Shown one piece after another: positions 17,277-26,509 of a stretch of DNA of 64,000 nucleotides. A model generated the notes under the pieces. That model made no database searches, was not told the DNA's origin, and saw nothing but the letters and a program-made list of their open reading frames with translations. The translations under genes and the position numbers were made by a program. Source of the DNA: Trebonia sp963777905 (GTDB taxonomy: Bacteria; Actinomycetota; Actinomycetes; Streptosporangiales; Streptosporangiaceae); NCBI GenBank assembly GCA_963777905.1, contig CAVZSM010000003.1, positions 62,001 through 126,000 on the forward strand, read 5' to 3'. Within the stretch, counting starts at the first letter, position 1. Each line of letters begins with the position of its first letter.

Positions 17277-17435
17277 ATGTGTGAGACCCGCGCGATCGCG
17301 ATCAGCCGGGTGACCGCGGCGCACTTCCCCGCGCCGCGGCTGCCGGTCCTCGTCCGCGCGCGGTGGCACGGTCCGCCGGTGCTCGTCGCGGCCGGAGTCG
17401 CCACTCCCGTCGCGCCCGAGCGCGGCGGGGACTGA
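17277..17435 (+). CDS. Possible 52-residue leader ORF
   Basis: ATG 17277 opens a 52-codon frame (MCETRAIAISRV ... VATPVAPERGGD) inside the transcribed leader, right at the predicted transcription start. It has no ribosome site, so it could only be read leaderless, and the start lies 2 bp after the -10 box, slightly too early. A competing GTG at 17281 gives only ten codons. Codon use is G/C-rich at third positions. It may be a real small gene, a regulatory upstream frame, or chance. Confidence 0.25.
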   Translation: MCETRAIAISRVTAAHFPAPRLPVLVRARWHGPPVLVAAGVATPVAPERGGD

Positions 17436-17509
17436 CCGCAGCCACCTGGCCACTCGCACTGAATCGCGCCCCGGCGCCCCTGTACCCAGCTGAATGAGAG
17501 GGGAAGAGC

Positions 17510-18604
17510 ATGAACCGCAATCTCGAATATATATCCTACTCGGATAACGATCGTCTGGCTATGCTGGAAAACAGGGCCGCAGAACTTGAGCGCAGGATCG
17601 CGCAGGCGACCCCGGCCGGCGGCCTGCCCGAGTTCCTCGACAGCGACCACGGTACCGTCGCGTTCCCGGTGTTCGCCCCGCCCGACGAGAGCGACGCCTA
17701 CGCGGACTCGGGCCGGGACGATCCGGATCTGGACGACCGCGACTACCCGGCAGACGCCGCCCCCAGGGGCGGCTACCGCGAAGTACCTACGGGGCTGCGC
17801 GGCGGGTCAGGCGAGCGGACACGGTCCGAGCGGCTCATCAACGGCGGTCGGCGGCACGTCAAGCGCGGCCCGCGACGCTGGTTCGCGCACTGGCGTGCTA
17901 TCGCGATCGGGGCGGCAGCCTTCGCCCTTGGCATCACCCTCATCGCGGTAGTCCTGCCGGGTCGCAGCCCTGGCTGGCCCGCGAGCGTCGCGACCGTGCA
18001 GACGGAGATCACCACCGCCTGCCAGAACCCCAACGTGGTATCCGAGCCGGCCCAGGTCAACTTCGCCTGCGCGAAGGACACCCAGCAGGTCCTGTGGGTG
18101 TTCTCCCTGCTGACGAGCGACAACAACCCCGGCTACGCCGACCAGTCCAACGGCAGGAAGGGCCTCGAGCCGATTCAGCCGGCCCAGGGCGGCGACATCG
18201 CCTGGTCGCTCAACCTGCACCACCCGTACAGCGCGGTCAATCCGATCGACAGCCTGCAGGTAGCGGCCCGGGCGATCAACAACATCATCGGCGGCGCTAC
18301 GGTCACCGGAACGAGCGGCGCACCTGTGGTACAGCAGGGACTGGAGAGCAGCCCAGCGAACTGCGCGAAGTACACGGGCTCGTCCGCGCTGATCACCAGG
18401 CAAGGGTTCCCCGCCGTGTGCGCGCTGCCGGTCAGCACCGCAGCAGGCCAGGCCGCCCTGGTCAGCGACGTGTTCGCGCAGTGGATGGTCGGCGCGCCTG
18501 CGCAGTTCGCGACCGAGGCCGGCGTGCTGTTCCAGAACGCCAGCAACCCTGGTGACCCGCGCGTCCAGTCGATCCTGAACACCCTTCGCACGTCAGGAAT
18601 GTAG
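17510..18604 (+). CDS. Bitopic membrane protein of unknown function, first gene of an envelope operon
   Basis: The protein has 364 residues. Residues 15-35 form a short coiled-coil-like helix (DRLAMLENRAAELERRI); 36-125 are acidic then basic and disordered; about 130-152 (WRAIAIGAAAFALGITLIAVVL) is one membrane helix after a basic stretch, so the N-terminus is cytoplasmic. The outer domain (about 155-364) has four Cys (TTACQNP, NFACAKD, PANCAKY, AVCALP) that could make two disulfides. I do not recognise a family. AGGGGAAG precedes the ATG. The next gene starts 23 bp downstream and is a giant cell-wall hydrolase, suggesting this protein anchors, senses or regulates that enzyme. Confidence 0.75.
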   Translation: MNRNLEYISYSDNDRLAMLENRAAELERRIAQATPAGGLPEFLDSDHGTVAFPVFAPPDESDAYADSGRDDPDLDDRDYPADAAPRGGYREVPTGLRGGSGERTRSERLINGGRRHVKRGPRRWFAHWRAIAIGAAAFALGITLIAVVLPGRSPGWPASVATVQTEITTACQNPNVVSEPAQVNFACAKDTQQVLWVFSLLTSDNNPGYADQSNGRKGLEPIQPAQGGDIAWSLNLHHPYSAVNPIDSLQVAARAINNIIGGATVTGTSGAPVVQQGLESSPANCAKYTGSSALITRQGFPAVCALPVSTAAGQAALVSDVFAQWMVGAPAQFATEAGVLFQNASNPGDPRVQSILNTLRTSGM

Positions 18605-18627
18605 TCCCCAAAGGAAGGAAGGGGTCC

Positions 18628-21600
18628 GTGCACTCCGTCAGGAAGCCATGGTGGCAGCAAGCGACGGCGCTTGTGACCGTGAGCACCGGCGGCGTGATTA
18701 CCGGGTTCACCTTCGTCCCTGGGGCGGCGGCGTCGATGACGTCGCCGAGCAGCGTGCCGCTGCACCTGCTGGCGCTGGAGAAGGCGGCCAAGCCCGCCGA
18801 CACCGGCGACGACAGGCTCCGACCGGCGATCGTCAACGTGGCCGGCTACTACCTTCAGCTAGCGCAAACCAGGACCCCGGCTCAGATGGAGGCGCTGATC
18901 TGGGGCAAGGACAGCGTGGATGGCGCTGACCACGGCCCGTCGTGCGCCGCGTTCGCCAGCCTGACCCTCGAACTGGCCGCCCAGGCGGTCGGGCAGCAAA
19001 GCTGGGTCAGCGGCGGCGCGACGTACCCGTGGCCGCTGCACGAGTGGGCCGACGTCCGGGTCAACCCCAACCCGGACTCGCTGGGCGTCACGTCGATCGT
19101 CCAGGACGCGCAGTCCCACCAGCGCTGGCACCCGCTCGGCGACGGGTACCAGCCGCAGCCCGGGGACTGGGTGGTGTTCGACGGGCACGTGGAGGTCGTG
19201 ACCAGCTATGCCAACGGGGCGCTCGACACGATCGGGGCCGACTCGCTGCCCAACCTCACGGTCAATTCCCACTCCTTTCCCGACCCGCTCGCGCAGCAGG
19301 GCGTCGAGGGGTTTGTCGACAACGGCCACCTCGGCGAGACGACGGCCGCCTCGAGCGGTGCCCCCGCCGCGGCGCCCGGGCCGGCCACGGGAGCGGGCAC
19401 CTCGCGCGGGACCCGCTCGTCCGCCCAGCCGCAGCTGGCCGCTATCCCCGGTGTCGTAGCACCGGCGTCTAGCTCCGGCACCGGGCCGACCGGCAGTTCC
19501 ACGGCGGGCGCGGGCGCGCCGGGCGGGGCGGCAACGGGTACTGCCGCGCCCAGCGCGCCGGCCCAGAGCACCTCGGGCGGTGCCACCGCGCAGGCCAAGG
19601 CGGACATCCCCGGCGCCGCGGTCGCCGCCGGGCTGGCCGTCGCCGCGCCGCATCCGTCCGGCACCAGGACCGCGACGCCCCCGACCCACAGCCGGGCGTC
19701 TGCGCCGTACCGGCAGCACGCCGCGCCCGCCGCCGCGACGCCGGGCACGAAATCGCAGCAGGCGTTCATCAACCAGATCGCACCGGGTGCGCTCGCGGCC
19801 CAGCAGCGCTTCGGCGTGCCTGCGTCGGTCACGATCGCGCAGGCCATCGACGAGTCCGGGTGGGGAACCAGCCAGCTCGCCGCGAACGACTACAACCTGT
19901 TCGGCATCAAGGGCAGCGGGCCCGCGGGGAGCGTCACGTTCCCGACGCAAGAGTTCGAGAACGGCCAGTGGGTCACGATCTACGCCCAGTTCCGCGTTTA
20001 CCACAATGTCTCCGAGAGCATCTCCGACCACGCGGAGCTCCTCGCCACCAGCGGCTACTACACGCGCGCCATGGCGGACCGCGCGGTCCCCGACGCCTTC
20101 GCGAACGACCTGACCGGCGTCTACGCCACCGACCCGGAATACGGCGCGAACCTGATCGCCCTGATGCGGCTGTACAACCTGTACCGGTTCGACTCCCCCA
20201 CGGCGAGCCAGGCCCAGGCAGCGGCCCCGAGCCACACCCCAGGCGCGCATTCACCAGCCGGACACCCGTCCGGCTCAGCGGCATCCGAGGCGCAGCCGTC
20301 GATCCCCGGCATCCTGTCGGCGCTCTCACCGGCGCTCGCCGGCACGCCGACGCCAAGCGCCACCCACTCGCCGACGACCCAGCCGTCCGGCACGCATCCC
20401 TCGGCAGCTCAGCCTTCAGGGCCGCAGGCGTCAATCCCGGGCATCCTGTCGGTCCTCGCACCGGCGCACGCCGGTACGCCGACGCCGAGCGGCACCAAGA
20501 CACCGACCGCGCAGCCGTCGGCCACTGAGACACCGGCCCCGCAGCCGACCCACGTCCAGCCGTCGGCCACCCAGCCATCGACAGCCCAGCCATCCGGGTC
20601 CGAGCTATCCGGGGCACAGGCCTCGATCCCCGGGCATCCTGTCGGTCCTCGCACCGGCGCAGGCCGGCACGCCGACGCCGAACGCCACCCAGACACCGGC
20701 CGCACAGCCGGCCGTCTCGCAGGCGTCCGCTCAGCCGGCCATCGCGCAGCCATCGGCCGCCCAGCCGTCGGGCAGCCAGCCGTCCGGCAGCCAGCCGTCA
20801 GGGACCCAGCCGTCAGGGACTCAGCCGTCGCCGGCTCAGCCGACGGAGTCGCAGCCGTCGGCAGGTCAGGCCTCGGCTCCGCAGCCGTCGGGGGGGCAGG
20901 CGTCCGGGCAGCAGGCGTCGGGGGGGCAGGCGTCGGTTCCTGGCATGATGTCCGCGCTCTCACCAGCGCTCGCCGGAACCCCGACGCCCAGCGCCACGCA
21001 GCCGCCGACGGCCGCTGCGTCACCGGCCGCGGCGCCTGGCACATCCGGCGCGGTCTCGGCCCCCGCAGGCACTGCGATGCCGGGGAACGGTGCCGCCGCG
21101 CCGGAAGGCTCCTCGCCGCAGGGAAACGCGGCGACCCACGCCGGTTCCGCCGCGCCCCACGGCAACGTGGCGGCGTCCGTGCAAGGCGCCGCAGCGGTTC
21201 CAGGTATCGGCGCTGCGACGTCGACGAGCTCCGCGAGCCAGTCGAACTCCTCCGCTGCCCACGCCAACGACGCGGCTGCTAGTCAGGGTACGGCGGCTGT
21301 TCCGGGCACCGGCCTGAGCGGCCTGGCGAGCTCCCCGCCACAGGGGAATACCGGGGCCTACGAGAGCACCACGGCATACGAGAGCGACGCGGCGTACGTG
21401 AATCGCACGGACACTGCGCAAGGCGCAGCCGCGGTTCCGGGCAACGCCGCCGCTGCCCCGGCGGCATCGGCGCCGCAGGCGAACAGCACCCGGTACGGGG
21501 GCACTGCGGCGTATGCGAGCCCCCCGCCGACCGTGCCAGGTGCCGCTGCAGTTCCGGGCGTCGGTGCCGCTGTGTCTGGGTTTGGCGTCGCGGGGGCCGG

Positions 21601-22294
21601 CGCAGCGGTGCGCGGTGCAGCGGGCCGGCGCAGCACCGCCGCGGCGACCGCCCAGCCGGCTCGCAGGCGCGCCGCCGGCTCCCAGGCCCGGGGCGCCGCC
21701 CGGGTCCCCGGTGTAGTCGCGCCCGCCGCGATCCGGTACGAGACACCGCTGCCGTCGACCGTCGCCACCGCGTTTTTCGCCAAGGCCAAGGGGCCTCTCG
21801 CCCGTGCCGAACAACTGCACCGCGACGTCGCTGGCCGGGCGGGGATCCGCTGGCAGCTGCTCGCCGCGTGCGACTGGATGCAGTGCCACGCGGACCACAC
21901 GCACTCCCCTGTTAACGGCGAGCGACTGGGCAAGGTCAACCCCGACGGCACCGTTTACCAAACGAAGTCCCAGGCGCTCGCCCAGTGCGCCAGCGACCTG
22001 ATTTACCTCGCCGGGGCCGTGTACGGGCTCGACCTCACCGCGCGGCGCGCCCTGCCGGTGCGCGCCCTCGCGGACGTGTTCGCCGCCTTCCGCTGGGGCG
22101 GGCTGCTGAAGCGAAACGGCGTGTCCGCCATGGAATTCCCTTACTCGGTCGCGGGATTGACCGAGCAGCACCTGAAGATGCACTGGCCGGTCATCGGTGA
22201 GCCGGACGCCCCGGACAAGCCAGGCAGCAAGTTCCGCGGACCGTTCGGCGCCGTCCCCGTACTGCTCAGCCTCAGCTACCCTGCCCTCGTGTGA
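18628..22294 (+). CDS. Giant secreted multi-domain peptidoglycan hydrolase-like protein, one frameshift
   Basis: About 1221 residues after correction. A signal-peptide-like N-terminus (ATALVTVSTGGVITGFTF) leads to a CHAP-like amidase/peptidase module (about 100-235) with Cys106 in GPSCAAFA and His187 in VVFDGHVEVV. A Gly/Ala/Ser/Pro linker follows, then a glucosaminidase/FlgJ-like module (about 377-520) with Glu409 in QAIDESGWGTSQLAANDYN. About 500 residues of Pro/Ala/Ser/Thr repeats lead to a C-terminal lysozyme-like domain (QLLAACDWMQCHADHTHSPV, FRWGGLLKRN, MEFPYSVAGLT) of a type I have seen in actinobacterial secreted hydrolases. One extra base in the C/G run 20628-20634, inside a repeat, breaks the frame; span length 3n+1 agrees. 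GTG start after AAGGAAGGGG. Confidence 0.75.
20299..20998 (+). repeat. Four long-period protein repeats SIPGILSxLxPAxAGTPTPs in the linker
   Basis: Four 66-bp copies start at 20299, 20431, 20623 and 20933 and encode near-identical 22-residue blocks (SIPGILSALSPALAGTPTPS and variants) separated by 22-80 residues of Pro-Ser-Gln-rich sequence. Shorter (I/V)PG anchors continue to 21720. The third copy contains the frame-breaking base and shows by comparison that it is an insertion. Confidence 0.8.
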
Positions 22295-22320
22295 ACGACA
22301 GAAAGCGCAGGTGACCCGTC

Positions 22321-23307
22321 GTGGTTCGTATCGTGATCCAGCGCACCGCCCGGCCAGAAACCGCATCCGCCGAGGAGGCGGGGCGTCCCTATCTCCCCGC
22401 GGGGTTCGCGCCCACCCGACTCGATGAGCGCACGCTGCCGCTCCCGGATCCAGCGCGGTACCAGCCGGAGCAGCCGCGCAGGCGCCGCCGCTGGCCGCGC
22501 CGCCCGCTCGTGCCGCGCTGGGCGAAGTGGGCGGCCCTCGCCGTGCTGGCAGGCCTCTTCTTCCGGCGCGCCGTCGCGTGGGCGGTGCTCGCCGCGCTGT
22601 CGGCGGCCCTGCACCTCTTCGGGGTCAACGTGAACCTGCCGCACCTCAGGTTCGGCTGGCCCTGGCAGTCGATCAGCGCCGGCACCACCACGAACACTCT
22701 TGTCGGGCCGCTCGTGCTGCAGAAGATCGAAGGGATCTCCCGGCCTGCCCTCGGCACCGAGAACTTCAACTTCGTCTTCACGCACACCGTGTCCAAAGAC
22801 ATCGGCCTGTGGCCGTGCTGGTACTCCGGCACGTTCGCCGCGGTCGGGCACGCGTCCGCGACCGTCAACCTCAACCCGGGCCCCGCATGGTGGAAGCCGT
22901 CCGCCGGCCACTACCAGCTCCGCGTGCTCCGGGCGGCCGCGCCAGGCACCCCGGGCCGGCTGGCCGTCTCAATGGCGCTGCCGCTGCCTCAGCTGCCGCA
23001 GTCGGTGCATGACGTCACGGTCGACAACACCCTGTCCAAGCCGATCTCGACCGATCACAGCTGGACCTACCCAGGCCTCGGCTGCGGGGTGCTCATCCAG
23101 CCGCAGTTCGCCCAGTCGGTCCTGTACGCCCAGGCACAGGATGTCGCGTTCCAGCAGGCAACGAGCCTGCCGAGCGTGACCAAGCCGCTGGTCAGCGCGG
23201 CGGAGACCGAGGCCACCACGATGATCCGCGACAACTTCCTCCAGCCGACGGTGAACGCGCTCGGCTACACCCTCACCCAGTTCTCCATCCGCTGGGTCAG
23301 CCGGTAA
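22321..23307 (+). CDS. Membrane-anchored DUF4230-like protein, third gene of the envelope operon
   Basis: The 328 residues begin with a cytoplasmic basic region (RRRRRWPRRPLVPRWAKW), then one or two membrane segments (about 68-102, WAALAVLAGLFF and AVAWAVLAALSAALHLF). The outer domain resembles DUF4230: LVLQKIEGISRPALGTENF, a strand pair around FVFTHTVSKDIGL, SMALPLPQLPQSVHDVTVDN and a terminal helix SAAETEATTMIRDNFLQP followed by LGYTLTQFSIRWV. DUF4230 function is unknown. GTG 22321 is preceded by AGGTGA and lies 26 bp after the hydrolase stop, so the three genes form one transcription unit. Confidence 0.7.
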   Translation: MVRIVIQRTARPETASAEEAGRPYLPAGFAPTRLDERTLPLPDPARYQPEQPRRRRRWPRRPLVPRWAKWAALAVLAGLFFRRAVAWAVLAALSAALHLFGVNVNLPHLRFGWPWQSISAGTTTNTLVGPLVLQKIEGISRPALGTENFNFVFTHTVSKDIGLWPCWYSGTFAAVGHASATVNLNPGPAWWKPSAGHYQLRVLRAAAPGTPGRLAVSMALPLPQLPQSVHDVTVDNTLSKPISTDHSWTYPGLGCGVLIQPQFAQSVLYAQAQDVAFQQATSLPSVTKPLVSAAETEATTMIRDNFLQPTVNALGYTLTQFSIRWVSR

Positions 23308-23418
23308 CCCGGCCAGGGCGGCAGGGACGGCCAGGGGCCGCCGCCGGATGAGGCGGTTGCCCGTCTGGCGTCCGAGGAAGTCCTGGGGCGGCCGGTGGGT
23401 GGTCCGCCGGTCGCGAGG

Positions 23419-23424
23419 TAGCGT
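23419..23424 (+). promoter_or_regulatory. -10 box upstream of the MpaB-like gene
   Basis: TAGCGT lies seven bases before a GTG (23432) that opens a nine-codon frame ending just before the gene's ribosome site. The transcript would start near 23431, leaving a 35-nt leader for the ATG at 23466. Confidence 0.4.
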
Positions 23425-23465
23425 TGATGGCGTGCGGGCGAAATGTCACGACCGGGGGTGAGGCG

Positions 23466-24362
23466 ATGACGGCGGACGTGTTCCCGACGGCGGGTCTAGT
23501 GGAGCGGGCCGCGGCGGCGTTCACCGCGAGCGTGCCCGACAGTCCGGCGGACGACGGGTTCTTCGGGCCGGGCAGCGTGACGTGGCGGCTGAACGGCGAC
23601 CTGTCGGCTCCGGTCGCCGGGTTGCGGTCACTGCTCGTCCAGGCGCTGCACCCGCTGGCGATGGCCGGGGTCGATCAGCACAGCGACTGGCGCGCCGACC
23701 CGGTGGGCAGGCTGTCCTCGACCGCCGCGTACCTGGTCACGATCACCTACGGGGACAAGGCTTCGGCGCGGCGCGCCGCGGACCGGGTGCGGAAGATCCA
23801 CGAGCGGGTGCGCGGCACCGATCCGGTCACCGGGCGGCCATACGCCGCCGGAGACCCTGACCTGCTCATCTGGGTGCACGCCGGGCTCGTCGACTCGGTG
23901 CTGGCTGCCGCGGACCTGTTCGGCAACCCGGTGAGCGCGCCGGACCGGGATGCCTACGTGGCCGAGATGACCGTCGCCGCCGAACTCGTCGGCGTGCCCG
24001 CCGGACGCGCGCCGTCGAGCGCTGCCGAGCTCGCCGCTTACCTGGCCGCCGTCCAGCCGGAGCTGACCCTCAGCCCCGCGGCGGCCGAGTCCACCTCCTA
24101 CCTGCTCGACCTGCCGGGATTCGACGAGGACATGGCAGACATCTGGCGCCAAGTCGGCGGCGCCGCGGCCGCGTCGCTGCCCGCCTGGGCGCTGGACCTG
24201 TACGGCAGGAAGCCCGTCACGCTGACGCCCCAGTACCGCGAGGAGGTCCGCCAGGTGCTCGGCGTGCTCGACGTTCTCTATATGGGCGAGCCTGGCGTGC
24301 TCGAGGCCCGGCAGCGGCTCGAGCTGCGGATGCGCGACGCGCAGCGGGCAGACGAGGCTTAG
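23466..24362 (+). CDS. Oxygenase MpaB family protein (DUF2236)
   Basis: From ATG 23466 the product is 298 residues. GFFGPGSVTWRLNGDLSAPVAGLRSLLVQALHPLAMAGVDQHSDW is the conserved DUF2236 start; STAAYLVTITYGDKASARRAADRVRKIHERVRG and DLLIWVHAGLVDSVL complete the helical haem-binding core shared with MpaB and latex-clearing protein. His in LHPLAMAGV and WVHAGL are candidate ligands. The natural substrate in actinobacteria is generally unknown. GGGGGTGAGG precedes the ATG; an upstream GTG (23424) is less likely. Confidence 0.88.
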   Translation: MTADVFPTAGLVERAAAAFTASVPDSPADDGFFGPGSVTWRLNGDLSAPVAGLRSLLVQALHPLAMAGVDQHSDWRADPVGRLSSTAAYLVTITYGDKASARRAADRVRKIHERVRGTDPVTGRPYAAGDPDLLIWVHAGLVDSVLAAADLFGNPVSAPDRDAYVAEMTVAAELVGVPAGRAPSSAAELAAYLAAVQPELTLSPAAAESTSYLLDLPGFDEDMADIWRQVGGAAAASLPAWALDLYGRKPVTLTPQYREEVRQVLGVLDVLYMGEPGVLEARQRLELRMRDAQRADEA

Positions 24363-24454
24363 GTGTGTAGTTCCGGGGCCTATTCACCCGAAAAGACACA
24401 GCAAAGCGGACGGCACGAGAACCCCGGAGGGCGCAGGAAGCGCCGGGGGCGCCG

Positions 24455-26128
24455 GTGAGCGCCGGAACGGGCGGACGCCGGCGCAGGCACGCGCGGCTGC
24501 GGCTGAGCCGCGGGCTGGCGGCCGCCCGGCTGGTGGCGCGCGGCGGCGCGCGGTACGCGACCAGCGCGCCGCGGCTGTTCGCGACGGCCGGCGAGCAGCG
24601 CGAGCAGCTGCGCAACGACCTGGCGCTGCGGAACGCCGAAGACATCGCCGCCACCCTCGGGACGATGAAGGGCGTCCTGATGAAGCTCGGCCAGATGGCC
24701 AGCTACGTGGACGACGGCCTCGCCCCGCCGGTCCGCCGCACGCTGAGCACGCTGCAGGACAGCGTGCCGCCGATGACCGCCGAACTCGCCGCGCAGGTCG
24801 TGGCCGAAGAACTCGGCGGCCCGCCGGATCAGGTCTTCGACACCTGGGACCCCGAGCCCATCGCGGCCGCCTCCATCGGGCAGGTGCACCGCGCCATCAC
24901 CAAGGACCGCCGCGCCGTCGCGGTCAAGGTGCAGTACCCGGGCATCGCCCAGACGATCGCCGCCGACCTGGGCAACGTCGGGCTGCTGCGCAGCCTGCTG
25001 CGGGTCGCCGCCCCGAGCCAGGACGTGAATGCCCTCATCGAGGAGCTGCGCGAGCGGATCACCGAAGAGCTGGACTACCTGCGCGAGGCCGAGAACCAGC
25101 GCACGTTCGCCGCCTACTTCGACGGCCACCCCACCATCGCCGTGCCGAAGATCGTCGACGAGCTCTCCACCGCCCGCGTCATCACCAGCGAGCTGGCCAC
25201 CGGGGCGCGCTGGGCCGAGCTGCTGACCTGGCCACAGGCCGAGAAGGACCTGGCGGCCGAGACGATCTACCGGTTCACCTTCCGCAGCCTGTACGAGATG
25301 AACGCCTTCAACGGCGACCCGCACCCGGGCAACTACCTGTTCCGCCCTGGCGGGCACGTCACGTTCCTCGACTTCGGCCTGGTCAAGTACTTCACGCCGG
25401 AGGAACTCAAGCCGCTCGTGCACATGGTGCGCTACCTGTGCGTGGACAGCGACCCCGCCGCGTTCCGCAAGGCGATGGAGGACGCCGACTTCCTGACCCG
25501 GGGCGCGCCGATCACGAACGAGCAGGTCATCGAGCACATGGCGCTGTTCTACGACACCGTGCGGACGCCGGGCACCCGGACCATGACCCCGGGGTACGCA
25601 TCGGCGGTCGCCCGCCGGTACTTCGACTTCCGTAACCCGCTGGCGGCCTACGCCCGCATCCCCAAGTCCTACGTGATCTTGCAGCGCATCAACCTGGGCA
25701 TGTTCGCGCTGCTCGGCGACCTCGGCGCGACCGCCGACTGGCGAGCGATCGCGGAGGAGATATGGCCGTTCGTGCAGGCGCCGCCGTCCACTCCGATGGG
25801 AGAAGAGGAAACAGCCTGGCGCGCTAGCCGTCCGGTGGTCTTAACCAGTTATCCCGAACGGGCCCGTGGTGACTCCGGTCTCGGTCAGCTGGCACTGCGG
25901 CGGCTGCGGTACGCCGCGACGTTGACGCGGTTCGCGCAGGTCAGGCCGCAGAACCGGCGGGACCTGTTCTTGGACAGGTCGACGACCACGTCGTCGCAAT
26001 CGTCCGCGGCGCAGACCAGCAGGCGGGCGAGCTCGCCTGCCCGGATGACGTCCGCGAAGGCCATCGCCGCGTCCACCGCCATCCGGTCGGCGAGCGGCGC
26101 GTCCGGCGTGGTGGCGTGGATGTGGTAG
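24455..26128 (+). CDS. AarF/ABC1/UbiB family kinase-like protein with a suspicious antisense tail
   Basis: The UbiB core spans about residues 60-455: GVLMKLGQMASYVDDGLAPP (KxGQ motif), AASIGQVHRA, VAVKVQYPG (ATP-site Lys), DYLREAENQRTFAAYF, NAFNGDPHPGNYLF (catalytic loop) and VTFLDFGLVKYF (metal motif). Family members act in quinone or lipid metabolism through an atypical kinase fold. After GEEETAWRA, near 25835, the last 95 codons are antisense to the CGNR gene and look like no protein; one missing base near 25830 would end the gene at the TAG around 25831. I suspect a frame error or lost stop. GTG 24455 is accepted with moderate confidence. Confidence 0.8.
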   Translation: MSAGTGGRRRRHARLRLSRGLAAARLVARGGARYATSAPRLFATAGEQREQLRNDLALRNAEDIAATLGTMKGVLMKLGQMASYVDDGLAPPVRRTLSTLQDSVPPMTAELAAQVVAEELGGPPDQVFDTWDPEPIAAASIGQVHRAITKDRRAVAVKVQYPGIAQTIAADLGNVGLLRSLLRVAAPSQDVNALIEELRERITEELDYLREAENQRTFAAYFDGHPTIAVPKIVDELSTARVITSELATGARWAELLTWPQAEKDLAAETIYRFTFRSLYEMNAFNGDPHPGNYLFRPGGHVTFLDFGLVKYFTPEELKPLVHMVRYLCVDSDPAAFRKAMEDADFLTRGAPITNEQVIEHMALFYDTVRTPGTRTMTPGYASAVARRYFDFRNPLAAYARIPKSYVILQRINLGMFALLGDLGATADWRAIAEEIWPFVQAPPSTPMGEEETAWRASRPVVLTSYPERARGDSGLGQLALRRLRYAATLTRFAQVRPQNRRDLFLDRSTTTSSQSSAAQTSRRASSPARMTSAKAIAASTAIRSASGASGVVAWMW

Positions 26129-26424
26129 TCCCAGCCGTCGTGCTTCAGCAGCTGCGGCAGCGCCCCGGCGTCCCGCAGCAGCGTGTTGACGAGGGCGGCC
26201 GCCTCGTCCTCGGTCATCTCCCACAGCCGCGCGAGACGCGGGCGGAGCTGCCTGACCTGGTCGAGTTCCTCTTGGTCATGGGTGCGACTGCCGGTCCACC
26301 GCCAGTACTCGGTGAACTGGTCGAGGGCGGCCAGGTCGGGCAGCTCTTCCCTGCCGCCGCGCGCGGTGTTGATCAGCGCGGCGGTCGCGTTGAGTGAAAC
26401 TTCGGTGTCATGGGCAAAAAGCAT
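25885..26424 (-). CDS. CGNR zinc-finger family regulator
   Basis: The protein is 179 residues from ATG 26424, preceded by AGAGG. MLFAHDTEVSLNATAALINT is the conserved start of the ABATE/CGNR family, and VCAADDCDDVVVDLSKNRSRR plus FCGLTCANRVNVAAYRSRR is the C-terminal zinc finger with four Cys; the eponymous CGNR reads CANR here. The family is a predicted stress-responsive DNA-binding regulator. It is divergent from an EamA transporter with a perfect 13-bp palindrome between them, so the transporter is the likely target. Confidence 0.88.
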   Translation of the reverse strand: MLFAHDTEVSLNATAALINTARGGREELPDLAALDQFTEYWRWTGSRTHDQEELDQVRQLRPRLARLWEMTEDEAAALVNTLLRDAGALPQLLKHDGWDYHIHATTPDAPLADRMAVDAAMAFADVIRAGELARLLVCAADDCDDVVVDLSKNRSRRFCGLTCANRVNVAAYRSRRSAS

Positions 26425-26447
26425 TTGACCTCTTTCGACGCCCACGA

Positions 26448-26460
26448 GTAGTGTCACTAC
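26448..26460. promoter_or_regulatory. Palindromic operator between CGNR regulator and EamA transporter
   Basis: GTAGTG-T-CACTAC is a perfect 13-bp dyad, 24 bp upstream of the CGNR start and 49 bp upstream of the transporter start. Position and symmetry suggest the binding site of the CGNR protein. Confidence 0.5.
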
Positions 26461-26509
26461 CGTAACTCATTTTTACCACTTACACATCCCGGATGGCGAG
26501 GAGAGGCGA

